Source: Nitrospira sp. UBA5699 (GTDB lineage: Bacteria; Nitrospirota; Nitrospiria; Nitrospirales; Nitrospiraceae). From it: a stretch of DNA of 9,165 nucleotides. The stretch spans positions 2,921 to 12,085 of the forward strand of contig DIHJ01000123.1 in NCBI GenBank assembly GCA_002420105.1, read 5' to 3'. The position numbers and the translations under genes were made by a program. The notes under the pieces were generated by a model. The model was not told the origin of the DNA and ran no database searches. It saw only the letters and a list, made by a program, of their open reading frames with translations. Shown here in pieces: positions 1-5,697 of this stretch; the first letter of the stretch is position 1, and each line of letters starts with the position of its first letter.

Positions 1-209
1 AACTGTCAACCCATACTCCTGCGGGGATGGGCGCGGCGTAGGGGGGTGCCTTGATCGGGAGAAACCGTGCCGATTCAGGATTTCGGCCGGCGGGCTACCG
101 CGGGGGTGCCGGCCGGGGGAAGGGCCGGCAAATGGGCCGTCACGGCCTGACTTGAGCCTCACAGGTTGTGATCGGCGGTTGAAAAAGACTCGGACGGTAG
201 CCTCGAACT

Positions 210-232
210 GATCATGAGCGGTATAATTCAGC
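210..232 (+). repeat. Dispersed 23-bp repeat, copy 1
   Basis: GATCATGAGCGG followed by TATAATTCAGC matches 6839-6861 at 20 of 23 positions in the same orientation. This copy includes the TATAAT in front of the HEAT-repeat gene. Two copies only are visible here; a shared regulatory element or a chance match are both open. Confidence 0.35.
222..227 (+). promoter_or_regulatory. Candidate sigma-70 -10 element for the HEAT-repeat gene
   Basis: A perfect TATAAT hexamer lies 51 nt upstream of the gene start at 279. It would start transcription near 234 and leave a leader of about 45 nt containing the Shine-Dalgarno site. No good -35 is present at 16-18 nt spacing and there is no TGn extension, so the promoter is either activator-dependent or a chance match. 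Confidence 0.4.
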
Positions 233-278
233 AGCTATACGTCGCGCCGTAGTCGGCGAACTGCTGAGGAGGTGCACG

Positions 279-1358
279 ATGCGTGTGAACTTGCTGGGTC
301 TGATTCTGGCCTGGATTGTCGCGGCACTTATTCCCAGTCCTTCCTGGGCCTATCGCGATTATCTCACCGCCGAACAGAAGGCTCGGTTGGACAAGATCCA
401 AACCGTGCTCGTGGATGCGATCGCTCTGACCGACAAGGGCACCCTAGACGCGGGTCCGATTGCGGAGATTGCCGCCCGCCGGATCGGCGAGTTGGGCTAC
501 AGCGTGACACGCGATGCGGGGAAGCCTCACGACGCCGTGTTCAGGGTGAAGTGCGAACAGCGGAAAACCTGGGAAGGCACGACCGCCGCGGGGGGGGACG
601 CGGACCTGCCCGACGCCCCGTCCCGGCTCTGGAAGGGGCCGGCCTGTCAGCTGACCTATCAGTTGGGCGAGATGAGGATGAAATGGCAAAAGGAGGTCCG
701 GACGGATTTCGAGGATGCCGTGTCGGCGGCGCAGGCCGCCAATGCCGGAGAACCCGGCGCCTATGCCATGACCAAGCTGCGCGACAAGCTCGAGCAGTAT
801 GATTTTCCCGTCCTGCTGTCGGCGGAGTGGGGGCATCCGGAACGGCTGCTGAAATTGCTGGAAGCCGCCGATACTCCGCAGATGCGCAAAGTCAGGATTA
901 TTTCACTGTTGGGTGAGATGCAGGCGGACGAAGCGTTGCCGAAACTGAAAGAGGTGTTGAAGGATCGGGATTTGGCGAAGCAGGCCGCGGTGGCGTTGGG
1001 GAATCTCGGCAGGGAAGGGATTCCGCTCTTGGTCGACCTGCTGAAGAACGCTCCGCAAGTGGAATTGCGCGCCGCTGCCGCGAAGGGCCTCGGGCAGTTG
1101 GGAGGCACGCACGGCGATGCGACGGTCGTACCGCCGCTGCTGGAAGTCCTCAAGAAGCCCGATACCGATTGGGCGGTGCTGACGGAAGTCGCCTGGTCGC
1201 TCGGCAAGATTCCCGACAAGCGCTCGATCGATCCGCTTTACGACTTGGACAGAAAGCTGCAGGCGATTCGCGATCCCGACAATCAGGCCCTCAAGAAGCT
1301 GAAGGAGGCCGTCTTCTGGGCTATCAAGCAGTGCGACACCTGGGATCAATACAGCTGA
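279..1358 (+). CDS. Secreted HEAT-repeat protein
   Basis: The 359-aa product starts with a Sec-type signal peptide (basic MR start, hydrophobic stretch to about residue 20, SWA at 22-24 as the likely cleavage motif), so it should act in the periplasm or cell envelope. Residues about 25-180 form a domain I do not recognise, containing Cys92 and Cys123, which could form a disulfide after export. Residues about 185-352 are four to five HEAT/PBS-lyase-like helical repeats, recognisable from recurring LGEM, LGNLG, KGLGQLG and SLGKIPD turns. HEAT arrays are usually protein-binding scaffolds; no catalytic motif is visible. The ATG at 279 is well supported by GAGGAGGT at 266-273, five bases upstream. 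The gene ends only 7 nt before a regulator remnant. Biological role unknown; the HEAT assignment is firm. Confidence 0.9.
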   Translation: MRVNLLGLILAWIVAALIPSPSWAYRDYLTAEQKARLDKIQTVLVDAIALTDKGTLDAGPIAEIAARRIGELGYSVTRDAGKPHDAVFRVKCEQRKTWEGTTAAGGDADLPDAPSRLWKGPACQLTYQLGEMRMKWQKEVRTDFEDAVSAAQAANAGEPGAYAMTKLRDKLEQYDFPVLLSAEWGHPERLLKLLEAADTPQMRKVRIISLLGEMQADEALPKLKEVLKDRDLAKQAAVALGNLGREGIPLLVDLLKNAPQVELRAAAAKGLGQLGGTHGDATVVPPLLEVLKKPDTDWAVLTEVAWSLGKIPDKRSIDPLYDLDRKLQAIRDPDNQALKKLKEAVFWAIKQCDTWDQYS

Positions 1359-1365
1359 GCGGTCG

Positions 1366-1527
1366 TTGACAGAGGTTGAGAAGGCGTACATCCTCCGAGT
1401 CCTCCAAGAGACTGATTGGGTCGTCGAAGGCGAGTTGGGGGCCTCCAAACGGCTTGGCCTCCATCCCAATACGTTGCGATCTCGCATGAAGAAGCTCGGC
1501 ACTAACAAACCTCGGCGCATGAGGTAG
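1366..1527 (+). pseudogene. Remnant of sigma-54-dependent activator: Fis-type HTH domain only
   Basis: Read in frame from TTG at 1366 to TAG at 1525-1527, this gives 53 residues. They match the extreme C-terminus of FhlA/NtrC-class sigma-54 activators: a first helix LTEVEKAYILRVLQET, then a helix-turn-helix with the recognition segment LGLHPNTLRSRMKKLG. The AAA+ domain with its GAFTGA loop and any sensory domain are absent. The frame is closed upstream by TGA at 1300-1302 and the sequence before it is the end of the HEAT gene. There is no ATG and no good ribosome binding site before the TTG, so I call it a truncated remnant. A free-standing small DNA-binding protein is possible but less likely. 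A member of the same family probably binds the inverted repeat 15 nt downstream. Confidence 0.8.
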
Positions 1528-1542
1528 GGCTGTTCCTTTCTA

Positions 1543-1582
1543 ATTCCACGAGATTTCGTGGAGCTACGAAATCTCGTGGAAT
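1543..1582. promoter_or_regulatory. Perfect 17-bp inverted repeat, probable enhancer site for an FhlA-type activator
   Basis: ATTCCACGAGATTTCGT (1543-1559) and its exact reverse complement (1566-1582) flank a 6-nt centre, GGAGCT. The inner half-sites ATTTCGT (1553-1559) and ACGAAAT (1566-1572) equal those of the E. coli FhlA operator as I recall it (CATTTCGTACGAAATG), but 6 nt apart instead of adjoining. Each arm also contains a smaller dyad (CACGA-gatt-TCGTG; ACGA-aatc-TCGT), which would allow two dimers to bind. The centre lies about 140 bp upstream of the predicted start from the sigma-54 promoter at 1677-1692, a normal enhancer distance. No T-run follows on either strand, so a terminator is less likely. 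Confidence 0.75.
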
Positions 1583-1676
1583 CCCCGTGATCTTTCCGCG
1601 GACGGCTCGTTGCTGTCGTCGCCATTTCTCCAAGGTTTTTCTGCCGTAGCCGCATCTGTGACGGACGAGGTTGTCC

Positions 1677-1692
1677 TGGCATCTGTCTTGCC
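1677..1692 (+). promoter_or_regulatory. Sigma-54 (RpoN) -24/-12 promoter
   Basis: TGGCATCTGTCTTGCC fits the sigma-54 consensus TGGCAC-N5-TTGC[AT] with the required spacing between the GG at -24 (1678-1679) and the GC at -12 (1690-1691). Transcription would start near 1703, about 53 nt before the DsrE-family ATG at 1756. The upstream inverted repeat supplies the enhancer that sigma-54 promoters need. The downstream genes are closely spaced on the same strand, so this promoter probably drives all three. Confidence 0.8.
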
Positions 1693-1755
1693 GAACAGGA
1701 GGGGCCAGCGGGTATGCGATGCCCATCATTCATAACTTCACGAAGGAGAGAGGTG

Positions 1756-2129
1756 ATGAAAACGGCCATTGTTATCCTGTCCGATCCAAGAATGGTTCAG
1801 AAAAAGCCCTGGGAAGACTGTTCAACGCCCTTGCGCTTGCTTCGGAGTGTAAGCGCAGGGGAGACGAAGTAGCGGTGGTATTCAATGGGACCGGCACGCG
1901 TTGGCCGGCCGAACTCGCCAAGCTGACACATCCCGTCAATGGCCTCTATAATTCGGTGCGCGACGTCGTTCAGGGCGTCTCGTGCGGATGCGCGGAGGTC
2001 TTCGGAGCCAGAGAAGGTATGCAGGCATGCGGCGTACCGATGGTGAAAGACCATGCGCTCGAGAGGCCGGCCGGCCTCCTGAGCTTGCGGCGGTACGTCG
2101 CGGAAGGATGGCACACGGTCGTGTTTTGA
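1756..2129 (+). pseudogene. DsrE-family protein gene, interrupted by a 1-nt deletion
   Basis: The ATG at 1756 is preceded by AAGGAG at 1743-1748 and begins MKTAIVILSDP, a typical DsrE-family start. In that frame translation runs into TAG at 1870-1872 after 38 codons. The rest of the family protein continues in another frame from AAG at 1788: KNGSEKALGRLFNAL, then a region with NGTGTRWPAEL and SCGCAEVFGA, ending at TGA 2127-2129. One missing base between 1786 and 1788 explains this; corrected, the product has 124 residues, normal for the family. DsrE-type proteins are small cytoplasmic proteins linked to sulfur-transfer and redox chemistry; the cysteines of SCGCAEVFGA are candidate functional residues. 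It is the first gene after the sigma-54 promoter. If the deletion is an assembly error, this is an intact gene; if real, it is inactive. Confidence 0.82.
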
Positions 2130-2200
2130 GATGATCGTTCTTAGGAAGTCAAAGAGGTCCGTCGGGCATTTGGGATTTTGCGCATGTGCAGGGAGGAGCG

Positions 2201-2860
2201 ATGGCGGCGAAATATCTCGATCTGATGTGCACGGAATCGGTCCGTCGTGCGCAGGAAGAGTATTATGGACGCGCGCTCAGGATCACCGGTGCGCGTCAAC
2301 GCGACCCGTTAAGCAAAGGGGAAGCCGATTTCATCGAGGCTCGCGACAGCTTCTATTTGGGAACGATCAGCGAAAGCGGGTGGCCCTACATCCAGCATCG
2401 TGGAGGCCCCCCTGGATTTCTGCGGGTCTTGAGTCCAAGCACCCTTGCCTTTGCGGATTACGGTGGAAATCGGCAATTGCTCAGCACAGGCAATCTTTCC
2501 GTCGATGACCGTGTGGCGTTGTTCCTGATGGATTATCCCAACCGCGAACGGCTGAAGATCCTCGGTCACGCCCGCGTCGAGGATCCGCAGGCCTATCCCG
2601 ATCTGCTTGTGCGCATCGCGGATGCCAGTATGAGATCGCGTGTGGAACGTCTGGTCATCATCGGCGTCGAGTCGTTCGATTGGAACTGTGCCAAGCACAT
2701 CACACCACGATACTCGGTTGCCGAAGTGGAAGAGCTCGCGGGTCCCCTGAAGACACGGATTGCCGAACTTGAGGCACAACTGCGAGCTGTAAAATCATCG
2801 AAATCCTGCCAAGAGAGCGCCGAGTCTGTTGAACACCGGATCGCGCTTGCAGGCGAATGA
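2201..2860 (+). CDS. Pyridoxamine 5'-phosphate oxidase-like FMN-binding protein
   Basis: The 219-aa product has the split-barrel flavin-binding fold of the pyridoxamine 5'-phosphate oxidase-related superfamily over about residues 41-165. Diagnostic stretches are RDSFYLGTISESGWPYIQHRGG (48-69), FADYGGNRQLLSTGNL (84-99) and DRVALFLMDY (103-112). Residues about 174-197 form a short amphipathic, probably coiled-coil helix. Members bind FMN or F420-type cofactors and carry out diverse redox reactions; this one is unlikely to be the true PdxH of vitamin B6 synthesis. I start at the ATG at 2201 because GGGAGGAG at 2191-2198 precedes it; an in-frame GTG at 2186 would place that site inside the gene. 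It lies 71 nt after the DsrE-family gene and its TGA overlaps an alternative ATG of the next gene, pointing to one operon. Substrate unknown. Confidence 0.9.
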   Translation: MAAKYLDLMCTESVRRAQEEYYGRALRITGARQRDPLSKGEADFIEARDSFYLGTISESGWPYIQHRGGPPGFLRVLSPSTLAFADYGGNRQLLSTGNLSVDDRVALFLMDYPNRERLKILGHARVEDPQAYPDLLVRIADASMRSRVERLVIIGVESFDWNCAKHITPRYSVAEVEELAGPLKTRIAELEAQLRAVKSSKSCQESAESVEHRIALAGE

Positions 2861-2880
2861 GCGTTATGGAGGCCAAGACC

Positions 2881-4119
2881 ATGAGCGAGATGTCGCGAAG
2901 ACGATTCTTGCAGTTGTCGATCATGACCGGCGGGGCGTTGCTGGTAGGGGATGCATTGAACCAGATACTCGCGATCACGCCCAAGACCCGGCGAGCCTAT
3001 GCTGCAGACCCGATTAAGATCGGTATCCTCGATCCCCTGTCGAGTCCCTACAAAACGTCTTCGATCCATGACGTGCATGGAGCGAACGTCGCCGTGGATC
3101 TGTTCAACAGGAAAGGGGGCGTGCTGGGACGGCCGGTGGTGATTCTCGAAGCGGACGATGCCTCGAATCCTGAAACCGCGGTGAAGGTCGCCACGAAGTT
3201 CATCAAGGAAGACCGCGTCGACGCGCTCATGGGGACCTTCAACGGGGACTGCGCCTTGGCGGTCGGCGCGCTGGCGAAAAGGGAGGATAAGCTGTTCATG
3301 GTTACGGGCGCGCATCTGCCGGAGTTGACCGGCGCCGGCTGCAATTCGCACACGTTCGTCTTCATGCCCAACGCCGGGATGCTCTCCAACGCCGTGGCGC
3401 CCCATCTCGTGAAGGCCTCCGGCACCCGCTGGTTCATGGTGACGACCGGCACGCTGGACGGGAAAGCGGCGGCGCAGGCCATGGCGGCGGCCGGCCGGGC
3501 GCATGGCGCGGAGGTGGTCGGCGAAGCGCTCATGCCGTTCGGCTCAACGGATTTTACCGCCGCCTTCATGACGGCGAAGGACAACCGGCCGTCTCTGATC
3601 GTCCTGAATCTGTACGGATGGGACCTGATCCATGCCCTGAAGGCCTACGGGAAATTGGAGCTGGCGAAGGACAAGATCGGCGTCGGAGGCATGATCAGCG
3701 GCGAGCAGATCGGGCGCCCGCTCGGTTATGCGAACAACGCGGGGATCTGGGGATTGATCTGGGATCCCAAAATCGATACGGACGGGTCGCGGCGATTCAT
3801 CCAGGGCGTGATCGAGAAGTACAATCACACGCCGACCTCCCGCTGTTATCTCGGGTACGCGGCGATGACCCAGATTCTCGAAGCGATGCAGCGCGCGGGC
3901 ACGACCGACACGGCGGCGTTGATCAAGGCCCTGGAGGGCCATGAGTTCGACGGGCTCAAAGCGGGCAGATCGATGTTCCGGGCGAGCGATCACCAGCACG
4001 TGCAGGATGTGCTGGTCGGTGAAGCGTTCGGGAAGGAACTGGGGCTCGGGCACTACAAGATCCTGGCGACGGTTCCCGGAGAGGCTGTCGCCGGACCGAC
4101 CGGTCTCTGCAAGTTGTAG
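2881..4119 (+). CDS. ABC transporter substrate-binding protein (Peripla_BP_6/LivJ-type) with Tat signal
   Basis: From the ATG at 2881 the product has 412 residues. The N-terminus has a twin-arginine motif, SRRRFLQ (residues 5-11), a hydrophobic stretch, and a likely cleavage near AYAA (39-42), so it should be exported folded to the periplasm. The mature protein is a two-lobed type I periplasmic binding protein. It begins IKIGILDPLSSPYKTSS and has the family's NRKGGVLGRPVVILEADD segment, as in branched-chain amino acid, urea and amide receptors. The ligand cannot be read from sequence. No permease or ATPase genes are in the window, so it is an orphan here. GGAGG at 2868-2872, eight bases upstream, favours ATG 2881. 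Upstream in-frame ATGs at 2857 (overlapping the preceding stop as ATGA) and 2866 have weaker sites; a 2857 start would give 420 residues. A strong terminator follows 20 nt after the stop. Confidence 0.9.
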   Translation: MSEMSRRRFLQLSIMTGGALLVGDALNQILAITPKTRRAYAADPIKIGILDPLSSPYKTSSIHDVHGANVAVDLFNRKGGVLGRPVVILEADDASNPETAVKVATKFIKEDRVDALMGTFNGDCALAVGALAKREDKLFMVTGAHLPELTGAGCNSHTFVFMPNAGMLSNAVAPHLVKASGTRWFMVTTGTLDGKAAAQAMAAAGRAHGAEVVGEALMPFGSTDFTAAFMTAKDNRPSLIVLNLYGWDLIHALKAYGKLELAKDKIGVGGMISGEQIGRPLGYANNAGIWGLIWDPKIDTDGSRRFIQGVIEKYNHTPTSRCYLGYAAMTQILEAMQRAGTTDTAALIKALEGHEFDGLKAGRSMFRASDHQHVQDVLVGEAFGKELGLGHYKILATVPGEAVAGPTGLCKL

Positions 4120-4138
4120 GAGTTGATCCGAACGGGCG

Positions 4139-4177
4139 CGGGGGCTTCTCCTGTCGGGAGAAGCCCCCGTTGTTCTT
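4139..4177 (+). terminator. Rho-independent terminator of the + strand unit
   Basis: A 13-bp perfect stem (4139-4151 paired with 4157-4169, left arm CGGGGGCTTCTCC) encloses a 5-nt TGTCG loop and is followed by the T-rich TTGTTCTT. It lies 20 nt after the substrate-binding-protein stop. It also sits between convergent genes and could block read-through from the - strand, although that side lacks a T-run. Confidence 0.88.
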
Positions 4178-4200
4178 GCAACCGAGGTTGCGTTACTTCG

Positions 4201-5187
4201 TCACGCGGACTTCGACGCGCGGTTCTGGGCACGCCCCGCATCGGTCGTGTTCGGCGCCACCGGCCTGGTGTCGGCGTAGCCGGCGGTCGTCGCCCCCGAA
4301 AGGCCGCCATCGGCCAGGGCCCTGGCGGTGTTGGCGGCACGGGCCTCCGAAAGCTCCTTGTTGGTCGGGAACTTCTTCTTCAGCGCACTCCGGATCGGCC
4401 GGTTGTCCGTATGGCCGTCCACCGTGACTTTATATTCCGGGAAGTCTTTCAGGATCGCCCCGACCTGTTTCAGCGCATCGGCGCCCGCCGGCTTTAGTTG
4501 GTCCTCCCCGGATCCGAACAGGTAGCCCGAAGCGAGATTGATCAGCAGCCGTTCGTTGTTGAGGTCGACCTTGATGGTGCCCTTTTCGATCTGCGGCCTG
4601 AGGGCTTTGATCAGTCCGCGCTGGGCTTCTTTGAGTTTCGCCATTTCGGCGGACAAGTCGCCGCGAAGTGCGGCCAGTTCCCTGTCCCGGTCGGCGAGCT
4701 GTCTCTCCAGATCGGCCGCCCGTTGCTTGGCGGCGGCGAGATCCGCGGCGAGCTTGTCCTTGTCGCCGGCGGATGCCTGGAGCGACGCCAGTTGCCGCTC
4801 GAGTTCGGCGGCGCGGGCCTTCGCCTGGTCGAGGTCGCTCTGCGCGGAGGACAACTGGTTGGCCAGCTTGGAGGAATCGCCCGAACCGGCGCGCAGGGCG
4901 GCCAGCTCGCGCTCGCGATTCGCCAGTTGGCTTTCGAGAGACGTGACGCGATCGCCGAGCGCGCCGTTCTCTTTCCTGGCCGCGGCGAGTTCGTCGGCCA
5001 GCCGCTGCCGTTCCTTTTCCAGCGCAGCGAGGCGCGCCTTCAGATCATCGGTGGATTTCGCGGCGTCCCATTGTCCCCGGTGGCGGTATTCGTAGCCGCC
5101 GTCGCAGCAGATAGGTTCATGTTTGGTGCAACCGGCGGCGGTGACGAGCGCCATCACCGCGAACAGTGGGTACCTGAGGTGCTTCAT
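4201..5187 (-). CDS. OmpA-family coiled-coil lipoprotein, apparent frameshift at the C-terminus
   Basis: The 328-aa product begins with a lipoprotein signal peptide ending in VTAAGC (lipidated Cys20), followed by a short linker with a Cys pair (27-28). Residues about 45-200 form a long alanine/leucine-rich coiled coil with imperfect repeats such as LERQLADRDRELAALR and LESQLANRERELAALR. Residues about 213-328 are an OmpA C-terminal peptidoglycan-binding domain, with VDGHTDNRPI (Asp261) and LSEARAANTARAL (Arg283) at the diaminopimelate-contacting positions. It would tether the outer membrane to the cell wall. The reading ends GRAQNRASKSA, whereas the family ends NRRVEVRV plus a few residues. 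Inserting one base near 4217-4221 gives NRRVEVRVTK and a TAA at 4193-4195. The ATG at 5187 has GGAGG seven bases upstream. It is probably the last gene of a - strand unit, 33 nt after mscL. Confidence 0.88.
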   Translation of the reverse strand: MKHLRYPLFAVMALVTAAGCTKHEPICCDGGYEYRHRGQWDAAKSTDDLKARLAALEKERQRLADELAAARKENGALGDRVTSLESQLANRERELAALRAGSGDSSKLANQLSSAQSDLDQAKARAAELERQLASLQASAGDKDKLAADLAAAKQRAADLERQLADRDRELAALRGDLSAEMAKLKEAQRGLIKALRPQIEKGTIKVDLNNERLLINLASGYLFGSGEDQLKPAGADALKQVGAILKDFPEYKVTVDGHTDNRPIRSALKKKFPTNKELSEARAANTARALADGGLSGATTAGYADTRPVAPNTTDAGRAQNRASKSA

Positions 5188-5220
5188 GATCGGTCCTCCA
5201 TAAAGATTGCGGGATTCGGT

Positions 5221-5649
5221 TTATACAGCGGATGTGCAATGCGCGCACTTGGTCGCCTTGATCGGAATCGTGGACAAACAATGCGGACAGTCCTTCGTGG
5301 TGGGGGCCGCAGCCGGCTCGGGCTTCTTCAACCGGTTGATCTGTTTGACAAGCATGAAAATGACGAACGCGATGATGATGAAATCGAAGACCGTTTGCAG
5401 AAAGACCCCGTAGTTGATCGTGGGCGCCCCCGCCGCCTTCGCCGCGGCAAGCGACGGTTGCGGCGTGCCCGAGAGGTTCAGGAACAGGCTGGAGAAATCG
5501 ACTTTCCCCATCAGCAGACCGATCGGCGGCATGAGGACGTCGCTCACCAACGAGGATACGATTTTCCCGAAGGCTCCACCGATGATGACGCCGATGGCCA
5601 TGTCGAGGACGTTGCCCCTCATGGCGAATTCTTTGAATTCCTTCAGCAT
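5221..5649 (-). CDS. mscL: Large-conductance mechanosensitive channel MscL with C-terminal zinc ribbon
   Basis: The 142-aa product starts with the canonical MscL amino-terminal helix (MLKEFKEFAMRGNVLDMA) and a first membrane helix at about 15-45, including GVIIGGAFGKIVSSLV. A periplasmic loop follows, then a second membrane helix at about 78-104 (FLQTVFDFIIIAFVIFMLV) and a basic cytoplasmic end. MscL opens as a pentamer under membrane tension to release solutes during hypo-osmotic shock. Here the usual C-terminal helical bundle is followed or replaced by a zinc-ribbon tail with CPHC (121-124) and CAHC (135-138), a variant I recall from several bacterial MscLs. The ATG at 5649 is preceded by AAGGAGG, four bases away. 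The gene lies 48 nt after the DUF481 gene and 33 nt before the OmpA-like gene on the same strand, which suggests co-transcription and a shared role in envelope or osmotic homeostasis. Confidence 0.96.
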   Translation of the reverse strand: MLKEFKEFAMRGNVLDMAIGVIIGGAFGKIVSSLVSDVLMPPIGLLMGKVDFSSLFLNLSGTPQPSLAAAKAAGAPTINYGVFLQTVFDFIIIAFVIFMLVKQINRLKKPEPAAAPTTKDCPHCLSTIPIKATKCAHCTSAV

Positions 5650-5697
5650 AGGTCCTCCTTGCGAGGATAAAAGATGAGTTGCGCTCCTTCGATTCCG

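Larger units (their letters stand above)
1..278. other. Leading intergenic region, no gene seen
   Basis: No convincing coding region is visible on either strand. The stretch is G+C rich and contains a stem-loop with perfect 8-bp arms (TGCCGGCC at 107-114, GGCCGGCA at 123-130). It also has a small dyad GGCCGT-C-ACGGCC at 135-147. Neither is followed by a T-run on either strand, so they are not canonical terminators. TTGACA occurs on the - strand at 4-9 and could be the -35 of a gene off the left edge, but its -10 would lie outside the window. Confidence 0.5.

Noticed and set aside
107..130. G+C-rich stem-loop near the left edge as a terminator
   Set aside because: No T-run on either strand after the stem; more likely a by-product of repeated GCCGGC sequence.
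1543..1582. The perfect inverted repeat as a terminator or a small mobile element
   Set aside because: No T-run on either side and no target-site duplication seen; match to FhlA half-sites and position before a sigma-54 promoter favour an enhancer site.
903..1769. 288-codon open frame on the - strand crossing the HEAT gene, Fis remnant and dyad
   Set aside because: No recognisable domain; it runs through the regulatory region and is opposite a well-supported gene.
1671..1787. In-frame TTG extension of the DsrE reading frame to 1671
   Set aside because: It would start within the sigma-54 promoter and replace the typical MKTAIVILSDP start with unrelated residues; a 1-nt deletion explains the data better.
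4498..5670. 390-codon open frame on the + strand
   Set aside because: It is entirely antisense to the OmpA-like and mscL genes, has no family resemblance and no ribosome binding site; long antisense frames are expected in G+C-rich DNA.
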